Positions 56,666-64,000 of a DNA stretch of 64,000 nt are shown here, in pieces. Each line of letters starts with the position of its first letter. The stretch's first letter is position 1. The notes under the pieces are model-generated. The model saw only the letters and a program-made list of their open reading frames with translations. It had not been told where the DNA came from and made no database searches. Origin of the DNA: Moniliella sp. 'wahieum' (Eukaryota; Basidiomycota; Moniliellomycetes; Moniliellales; Moniliellaceae); the NCBI GenBank assembly GCA_003971905.1, contig RSEE01000014.1, forward strand, positions 124,001-188,000, written 5' to 3'. The position numbers and the translations under genes were made by a program.

Positions 56666-57747
56666 TCACCACGCCATCTGGCGCGAAGCGGGCTGCGTCT
56701 CGTGTTCGTACTCGATCTCGAGCCCGGGCTTGCCTGTGGTTAAAGCGCATCAGTATCAGTTTTCCGTGTGGGGTCTCCCAGGCCAAAGAAGAAGACGTAC
56801 CTTTTTGTTCTTCTTGCCCTTGCGGTCGGGGGCAGATCCGCGCTTGGTTCCCCTTGACGGAGCAGGTCCCTTGCCCTTCTTGGATTTTGGTGCGTCATCC
56901 TCTTCGCATCGTCGTCCGACTCCTCCTCCTCCTCGTCCGACGATCCAATCGTGTTGCCGTCCGAGTCAAAGAACCGTCCATCCCCTCCACTTCGTCCGAC
57001 CCTTCGTCCTCGACTCGTCCTCGTCCGAGTCGTCCGAGACAAACTCACGTTGGCCTACCAACGCCTCGTCTCATCCCAAGCCTCGTCCATCGCATCCAGC
57101 TCCTCTTCTCTTCCTCTTCGCTCTCCTCGTCCTCAAGGTCCAGCTCCTTCTCCGCCTCGCGCTTCTGGTCCAACACCGCCCGCCACACATCCTCGTTGAC
57201 GTTCAGCGGCATCGCCATACGCGCCACTCTTCAGTCGTTCCAGCAGTTCCTTCTCGATGACTTTTCCAAATGAGCCGCCTTGAGCGCTTTGCGTTCGCGC
57301 ACCGCTTCCCGTCGCTCGGTCTTCTTCTTGATTCCGACGAGAGCTGGCTGGGACTCTTCCTTGGCCTTGATGCGGCGCAACTTGATCAAGTACTGCGTGA
57401 TGCGGGTAAGACGTTGTTTGGTTTGTTGTGCGTGATAAACCGGGGCCAGTAGACCAACTCTCATCGATCTGCTGCAACGCTTTGGCATAGTTGGTCGACA
57501 AACGGATCCGCTCCCATGCACGCGCAGGAAGGTGAGACCGCTCAGCCGTCTTGACGTACAGGTACACCACCCCGCCTTGCTCGCGCACCGTCGCATACGC
57601 ATTGTTGGCCAACGGACAGGACTGCCGGTTGCACAACCCGGTCAAGTTGTACTCGTTCCGGCAGAAGGACTCGTGCGTCGGCGCACGGATCTTGTACGAG
57701 CAGAACTGGGTGCCGATGACGGACCAGACCACGTCTTCCGACTGCAT
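56666..57747 (-). CDS. MAK16: MAK16 ribosome-biogenesis protein
   Basis: MAK16 is a nucleolar factor for 60S subunit assembly. From ATG 57747 the highly conserved start MQSEDVVWSVIGTQFCSYKI is seen. FCRNEYNLTGLCNRQSCPLA follows with the four cysteines that bind a metal, then ERSHLPARAWERIRLSTNYA and KQRLTRITQYLIKLRRIK. The C-terminal half is acidic and lysine-rich (NEDVWRAVLDQKREAEKELD, DSDGNTIGSSDEEEEESDDD). A 67-nt intron at 56734-56800 (GTACGT...ACAG) leads to the short last exon KPGLEIEYEHETQPASRQMA, with stop at 56666-56668. Five or so frame changes occur, including one between IDES and TKQRLT. About 340 residues fits the family. Confidence 0.93.
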
Positions 57748-58340
57748 TGTTCGGTTGGTGCACGCTCAAGGGAGGGCAACGGTGGAGGGTGGTGGGTGGT
57801 GGGGTGGGCCTGCTGGGTCGGTTGGGTCAGCCAGGCCGAGGGCAGGGAGCGAAAAATTTTGGGCCTTACGTCAGATGGCCGATGTTTGTGTTTGAAATGC
57901 GGCGTCGAGGCGCCCCTTGGAGCTTGAAACTTGAATATGCACACTGCACCCCGCCGCCAGATTTGAAGATGAAGATTGAAGATTGAAGCTTCAACCTTCA
58001 ACTGGCCGCTGGCAGAGCGAATGCCTCCACCACCAGCCAGCCTCCACCCATCCCATCTCCATCATCCTCATCCACCCCCATCCCCACCCCCATCCCACCC
58101 CATCCCCACCCCATCCCCACCCACCCCACATGGGCCATCCACGCACCCACATCCGCGCACGAAAAGCACGCCCGCTCACCATCCAGCGCCCCCCCCCGAC
58201 GCCGCCGCCCTCGCCCCCCCACTCGCACCCCCGCCCCACCCAGACAACACTGGGCTGCGCCTCAGTGGCGCCGCCCTGGCGCGCCCCCGCCCCCCTCCCA
58301 CCCCCCCTGGATTGCTGACCTGGTCCGCCCTTTGACGGCC
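57748..58340. promoter_or_regulatory. divergent promoter region of MAK16 and API5-like gene, with C-rich repeat
   Basis: Contains AGATTGAAGATTGAAGCTTC near 57972-57991 and CCCCATC-type tandem repeats at 58040-58135. No gene was recognised. Confidence 0.45.
58040..58135 (+). repeat. (CCCCATC/CCACC)n C-rich tandem repeat
   Basis: Irregular CCCCATCCCCACC units of about 95 bp in a divergent promoter. Confidence 0.7.
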
Positions 58341-61053
58341 TCACCCCCACTCTCCCCCCCGACCGCGTCCTCTTCTCGGTCCTGACCCAAGGCAATTCCG
58401 AGGGCGTGAACAGTGCGCTGTTTCGATGGACCCGGTCCCAAAGCGAGGCATTCGACCAATTCCTCGACGCTGTCCTCGCCTCCTCCTCCCTGCCCTCGAG
58501 TGACCAGGGCATCACCTCTCCCTCGGGCAGGCTGATGGTGGTCTCGCACTTGACTCGTCTCGTCGGCATCGCTGGCTTGGCCCGCTACTTTGGTCATGTG
58601 TATGGCGTAGATGGTCTATCGGTCGCCCAGTCGTCCCGGGCCCTGGACGTACTGTGCGATCTGTGCGAATCATCCGACGTGCCAACTCGTAAGATTGGCT
58701 ACCGCGGCCTTGTCCATCTCTTGTGCCGACCCTTCGCTGCTGAAGCGCACAGCGGACGTGCTGTGTCAACTGCTCACTGCACCGCAAGAGCCGAACGTGC
58801 TACCGTACGCGCCTCCCTCCGTGCCCTCCTCCGCCTCGACCCACGTACCACCATCGATGCCATCTTTGATCCGGACATTCAATCGGTACCTGCCTTGCGC
58901 CAAGTCGCACTTGCCTTTCTGGTTGGCGAAGCCACATCCCGTCCCCTGCCCGACGCGCAGGACGAGGACCAAAAGGAGGACGCCTACTTTTTCTCGACAG
59001 AGGACCCCCCCGCCGCCTTCCTGGACCAACTTGAGGCCGACCCACTCCTCAGCTCGTCTAGCACAGAAGTGTGTAGAACGGTTGGTTGCCCGTACCAAGG
59101 CCGAGGCGGACGACGCAACGGCGCTCACTGCTGCTTGGGAACACGATCCGAGCGAAGAAAATCTCACTCCGCTGTTGGTGTGCGATGCTGCCCTATCTAT
59201 GGGGCAAGCAGGCACCAAAAGCTGTCGTGACCCTCTTTGACCACTTGAGGATGTTGCTTTTGGATGCATTGGCGTTGCTGGCGATGGAGAAGCTCATCGT
59301 TCTTCTAGAGCGGGAACGGGTGCCTGTGGGAGAAGCTGAGGCAGTGTTTGAGGTGCTGCGGACGCCTACCCCGCACCCCTTTGTTTGACGGGCAAACTTT
59401 GCTCCCTTCCCTCTTCGTGGCCGCAAAAGCAGCATGGATGGCACTGTCGCAACCGCGCGATGAGCATGGCATCTTCTCGGTTGATGAGGGTGGGATGAGC
59501 TATTCTTTGCCGCCTCCCGAACCTCCTACCACTGTGGAGACAGAACCCAGCACAGCGCCCTTGGTATACAAGCGGTGCAGGATTTGATTGCTTACCTCTC
59601 GCCCACTCGCGCCACGCGGGGAAGTGAGTGCACAAGTACTCTACGAACGGTTCCGTGCTCTCTGATCGGTACCGACACTGGCTCTCTCATCTCGCTCGTG
59701 TCGGATGGAATGCGTGTGCCACTGATTCGAATTGCCTCGCTCATTGCGCTTGCGCGACGGCAGGCAGCATCCGCAACGCTTCCTCGGGCGCGTACGATGC
59801 TCACATGAGCGACTCCCTTTTCTCTGCTCTTCGCTCACTTGGTTCCCCTACCCACCTCCTCGCTACCACCCTCACCGACGCCGCGGTATCGGCCTGGAGG
59901 TGGCTGAGGCAGCGCTGTGGGCCTGTCGATGGCTCTGCCATGTGTACGTGACCACTCTTCCTTGCCTCCTCTCTGCTTTTGTCCAATTCTTTCTTGAGCG
60001 CCACTAACTGACGCTCCTGTGGGCTTGTGCTACAGCGGCCGCGGCTCGGTGCGTTTGGCGTTGCCTGGGTCACCGATACCCCGGCAGGCCAAGTACTGTG
60101 CCAGCAATGGGACACGCTACCTCTGCTAGTTCGGCTGTGGTGCACTCTGTGGCCAAGCAGCCTGCGTCCGAACGCGCTTACCTCTCCTCCCTTGTCCGGG
60201 GAATTGCCAAGGTCGCTCAACCCTGACGCTCCCGCCGGCCGAACGGGGGCGCAGGAACTGCATCCGGTCTGGTTGAGCGTATCGGTTCCGCTGGCTCTAC
60301 CACTGCCTGCGACACTGAATGCCATTGCGACGGCGCCGGGACAAGGACAAGAGATGCGCGGTAAAGCTGCCAACGGCAAGCGGTCCCGCTCTCCCGCTCA
60401 CTACGATAATGATATGGACATGGAGGATGGCGCGCCTTCCGCACCCAAGGATCCCTCGAAGACCATCAAATCGAAGCACGCTCGCTCTCCATTCGTGGCG
60501 CGCACAAACGAGCTCGTCCGGACGTGCACACAAAATCGTATCCATTCGCGGAAGCGCACAAATACCTGCGCCTCCACCTACTTTGGCGCATGCACCTCCC
60601 GCTGCACCTGTACATCTGTTCCTGTACCGTCCTGCTCCTGCTCCTGCTCCTGCTCCTGCACCGGCTCCTGTGCCTGCTCCGACTCCGGCTCCTGCACTTG
60701 CATCTGCGCCGGTTCCCGCGTCTGAACCACCTCGATCAGGTGCAGCGAACCTTCCGCGCTGAACGCCACCGTCTCCTTCGTCCTGTCCCTGCACCCGCCC
60801 CTGCTCCCGTACCTGCCAAGGTCCACGCGGCCGCGGCGCCATCAAGGGCCGCTTACATTCCGACCCCTCGGTCCAGGGCGAAGGACAGATCCAAGCGCGC
60901 ACCGCGGCCACTCGTGGTGGTCGACACCATGTCCGGACCCGGGGCGCGTCCCACCGCCACCGCGCCAGCCTCCAATGGGCATTCCCCCTCCCTCGGGAGG
61001 CAGGATGCGCAGACGAGAACTCTTGCCGCGCTAACGGTGGTGGTAATGCGGTA
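58341..61053 (+). CDS. API5-like helical repeat protein
   Basis: The N-terminal part reads as HEAT-type helices: EAFDQFLDAVLASSSLPSSD, RLMVVSHLTRLV, RALDVLCDLCESSDVPTRKI, then LLKRTADVLCQLLTAPQEPN, TVRASLRALLRLDPRTTIDA and ALRQVALAFLVGE. Order and spacing resemble API5/AAC-11, a nuclear protein linked to survival and RNA metabolism in animals and with fungal homologues. The match is from recall and moderate. Later blocks (VFEVLRTPTPHPF, SLFVAAKAAWMALSQP, VAKQPASERAYLSSLVRGIA) continue the helical pattern. A 92-nt intron at 59944-60035 (GTACGT...ACAG, with CTAAC branch site) is likely. A Pro-Ala repeat at about 60635-60715 and a basic tail end it. There are many frame shifts; both ends are approximate. 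Symplekin-like HEAT proteins are an alternative. Confidence 0.5.
60630..60715 (+). repeat. (GCTCCT)n repeat within the API5-like gene
   Basis: Tandem GCTCCT hexamers. In the likely frame they encode Pro-Ala repeats; the poly-Leu and Cys-Ser readings are other frames. Confidence 0.65.
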
Positions 61054-62638
61054 GCCCAGGGTACCGGGTAAACCTCGCCTGGAACACGACCCGGACGCGG
61101 GTGTGAGAACCGGGAACCGGAACCCGGAACCGGTGCCGGGACGCGCGAAAGGGAAGAACGGCAGCAGTAATCGAGTAATCCAAAGGACAAGGCAATCGAA
61201 TCGAATGGAATCGATTGAGCGGGGTCGTTCGTACATTGCCCACTAGAACCCAGCGGTAGGCAGGGCTCACGCGCCTCACGGGCAGAGCCTGGCAAGCTGC
61301 GCGACGCAGAGTAATACGCACCAAAGCGAATCCAGCACCGTAGTCAATAAAACATCGCCCCCTCGGGCCACGGTCGAGACCACCTGCTAGCCACGCACGA
61401 CGCAAGCGCACCCGGGAATAACCATCCCTGACAGAATAATTCGATGAATCAGATGCATGGCGCAGGATGCATGACATGCATGACCGGTGACCCCCACGAC
61501 ACTAGCCGGGAGCCACGACACTTGTGGGCCCAAGAGGCAGCGTTCGTTTCTCAGTCATAAGTCATTGCTCATTAGCTCACTGGCACTCGAGGCCAACCGG
61601 GAGTCATTAAGTCATTGTCCCATGTCCTGGCCCAACTAGCAACGAGCAGATAGACAAAGCTATTTCGGGTCCAAACAACATGTCCCACACACGCCCAGCG
61701 AGTTCGACAGACCCACAGCGCGGCCACAGCGCTGCAGCGCGTATGTGCAGTGGGACTGAGTACTGAGTACTGAGGAGCCCCGGCAGGTGTTGTGTTGACG
61801 TTGATGCAATCGATTATCGATATCTGCTGCTTCGAGATCCAACGGCCTCTCCAACCTCCGCCGAGCAAGGCCAAAAACAGGCCTGCATATAGTAATTTGG
61901 CCTTTCTCCCTCGCGCGACGCGCAAGTGTGGGCTGATATGTGTCTCTCCTCGCTGGTGTTGATTCTTGGGTGTATCCGTACCCAGTCTAAGTTGGCCGTA
62001 TTGCACCAAGAGAGGCAGGGTGCAGTCCCATCCTGAAGATTGTGCACTCCATTCAGGGCATACTTGTGTTTTCAATCGACCGACGGCGTGGAGAGAGGAA
62101 TGAGAGAGAACGCGACAGGAAGAAGACCAGGTTAGGAGTGATGGTGCCAGAGAGACGCGTTTGTGCATCAGGGAGGGAGGTGGACCTCACCTTGAGGAAC
62201 TCGGGTACAAAGGAGGCCAACGCGGGTCCCCATGGTCGCACCCAAGCCACCCCCTTCTTCTCTCTGGTCGTATGCATGCGATGCGCGCGGGGTAATACAC
62301 GGGTAATAGTCATGGCTCCTTGATCGATCAACAACAAGTGGAAGACTGGGGATTCCATATTCCCTCGTATTCGGATCAGACTCCTTGGATAGATGCGGTT
62401 GCACGTGCAACTGCATCGGAGATACCGGTTCAACCAAGTGATCGTCGAAAAAACGCTGGCACATTTCGGTGCTCCTCGGCTTCAGACCTGCTTCCGGTCT
62501 CAGGCCTCTCATATAACCCTCGCAGGGTGGATACCTGCGCCCGATTTTTTCCTGCGCCGGCCCCACCTCCCGTACTAACCTTAACGTCTTCAACCCCGTT
62601 ACGCGTTACGCTCTCTCCGTCCGACCCCTCTCTCTTTC
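61054..62638. other. intergenic region upstream of the MFS gene
   Basis: Contains ATGCATGACATGCATGACC near 61464-61482, the AGTACT repeat at 61755-61774 and a TGATCGATCA palindrome near 62322-62331. No gene was recognised. Confidence 0.5.
61755..61774. repeat. AGTACT-centred tandem palindrome
   Basis: ACTGAGTACTGAGTACTGAG, the most regular copy of the dispersed repeat family. Confidence 0.7.
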
Positions 62639-64000
62639 ATGTTCCCAGCGCCTGAACAGGCGGCGGCTGCCGTCCATCCCACAATAGAGGGCACTCGCCC
62701 TACCGACGACGAAACCAGCACTTTGGTATCCCAACCGAGCATTGGGACGAGCTTGACGATGCAGACCGCGACTTGATCCGCGTCGCCTCTCGCCAGGGGG
62801 GCTTATCCCCCGTCCATTCCCAAGACACGATGGGTGGTGATCCTGAGAAGGGAATTGGTCATGCCATGCCGGCGGCTAGCGAGACCAAGACGGACAGCCT
62901 GCCCCATACTGACCTTGAGGCTCACAATCAGTGGGCCGATCTGGGCTTGTGCCTCTTTCCTTCACAGCAGCAAAACAAAGAACAAATTATCGTTCATTGG
63001 GAGTCCAATGACGATCCCGAAAACCCCTTGACTTGGAGCCCAGTTTATCGGTACGCTCTTGCTCGTCCCGGACCTGTTTTGTGTCGACCCTGAGGACCAA
63101 AACTGACGCTTTTTTTGTGGATTGACAATACTAGCGGTACATTACCATGCTGGTCGGTTTCCTGGTCTTCAACTCGACTTTTGTTTCTACTATCCCCCAG
63201 GGCACGATGGAACAAATCTTGGTCAAGTTTCACGTGTCGAAGAAGTGGGACATTGGTCATCTCGGTGACGTCTATCGTTGTGCCCCTCCCGTATGTGTGT
63301 TTTACTTGCATATTATCACTTTGCCTCCCCTCCTGTTTCTGTCGGAGAGTGTACTTACCATACGTGTTGCCTTAACTACAGATCTACGTCGCAGGATATT
63401 TGTTGGGCCCATTGATTTGGGCGCCTCTGACAGAAAGAGTCGGCCGATACACCTTCTGTTATAGCCCTCGTCGGATTTGTCTCCTTCAACTTGGGGTGCG
63501 CGCTTTCGAAAAATATTGGGTCCTGCTCGTCTTTCGATTTTTGACGGGTGTGTTTGGCGCCTGTCCCCTAACCACTGCAGGTGCTGTCCTCTTTGACATT
63601 TGGAAACCCAGGGTACGTCCCCCCTTTATGAAGGAAGTTACAGTTGGTAGCGGAGCGCAAGCTGATTCATCCCCCACCCTTCCCAGCCACGTGGGTATGC
63701 GATGGTTTCCTTCTCGCTTGCTCCTTCGGCCGGGCCAGCGTTGGGCCCGATCGTTTCAGGTGCAATTCAGGTAACAGGTACGTCATGGCGCTGGGCGTTC
63801 TATGTGTCCGTCATCTTCAGTGGTGCCATGCTACTGCTTACTACCCTGACGCTTCGGGAACCTGCCCGGTTCTCTTGGCTCGCAAAGCACTTCGCCTTCG
63901 TAAAACGCACAAAGACGAACGCTACGTTGCACCAATAGAGCTAGTCGAATTTAAGCCCAAGGACTTTGCCTATCAGCTTTTTCTCAAACCTTTGGTCATG
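62639..64000 (+). CDS. MFS transporter, DHA1-type (partial, runs off right edge)
   Basis: The start gives MFPAPEQAAAAVHPTIEGTR and a hydrophilic N-terminus of about 130 residues. IIVHWESNDDPENPLTWSPV precedes the first membrane helix, a hallmark of fungal drug:H+ antiporter-1 proteins. Helices follow: TMLVGFLVFNSTFVSTIPQG, IYVAGYLLGPLIWAPLTERV-GR (the MFS loop motif), FLTGVFGACPLTTAGAVLFD, and SLAPSAGPALGPIVSG, the DHA1 motif C region. Introns are 63051-63134, 63292-63381 and 63613-63686. One frame change near 62740 joins SQP to the acidic block before DRDLIRVASRQGG; another lies near 63465. At the edge the frame continues (VEFKPKDFAYQLFLKPLV) into the central loop. The substrate is unknown. 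Confidence 0.85.

Noticed and set aside
60524-61054. Poly-leucine frame resembling a signal or membrane segment
   Set aside because: It is the wrong frame of the (GCTCCT)n repeat in the API5-like gene.

Overview
This window looks like nuclear DNA of a fungus, most likely a basidiomycete and probably a smut-like one (Ustilaginomycotina). It carries spliceosomal introns of about 58-217 nt, mostly with GTACGT donors. It also carries a fungal alpha-aminoadipate-pathway gene (homocitrate synthase), a TUP1 corepressor, a White-Collar-1 photoreceptor with no visible GATA finger, and a clear homologue of Rrm4, the endosomal mRNA-transport protein best known from Ustilago maydis. Genes lie on both strands, separated by long intergenic stretches rich in short palindromic repeats. 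No rRNA, CRISPR array, insertion sequence or retroelement core was recognised.

Layout, left to right: a RING-H2 protein (+); tRNA-Glu(CTC) with an intron (+); an F-box protein of unknown target (-); a VIP36/ERGIC-53-type cargo lectin (-); about 4.8 kb of intergenic DNA; wc-1 (+); RPC1, the RNA polymerase III largest subunit (-); GSK-3 kinase (+); an ARM-repeat SmgGDS-like protein (-); homocitrate synthase (+); ribosomal protein eS4 (-); NAD kinase (+); a Ski8-like WD40 protein (-); a CaMK-type kinase (-); SmB (+); ATG10 (+); a TMEM115-family Golgi protein (-); SHY1/SURF1 (-); a second tRNA-Glu(CTC) (-); TUP1 (-); a possible unknown gene (-); rrm4 (+); MAK16 (-); an API5-like protein (+); and an MFS transporter that runs off the right edge (+).

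A dominant technical feature is that many housekeeping genes are broken by single-base frameshifts, often in short homopolymers and sometimes in compensating pairs. The GSK-3 DFG motif reads as DLV because of two offsetting indels. Since RPC1, MAK16, TUP1, eS4 and GSK-3 cannot all be pseudogenes, these are most simply errors of an unpolished long-read assembly. Gene coordinates below therefore span the whole recognisable gene across frames.

The genes are mostly unrelated housekeeping functions: translation and ribosome biogenesis (eS4, MAK16, RPC1, two tRNAs), splicing (SmB), secretory pathway (lectin, TMEM115), respiration (SHY1), autophagy (ATG10), signalling and regulation (GSK-3, CaMK, TUP1, WC-1). 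No operon-like system or defence island was seen. The most interesting non-coding signals are: a recurring TAGGGTTGC telobox-like element near eS4, RPC1 and other genes; CRE plus E-box combinations in front of NAD kinase and the TMEM115 gene; and dispersed AGTACT-, ATCGAT- and ATGCAT-centred palindromic repeats outside coding DNA.
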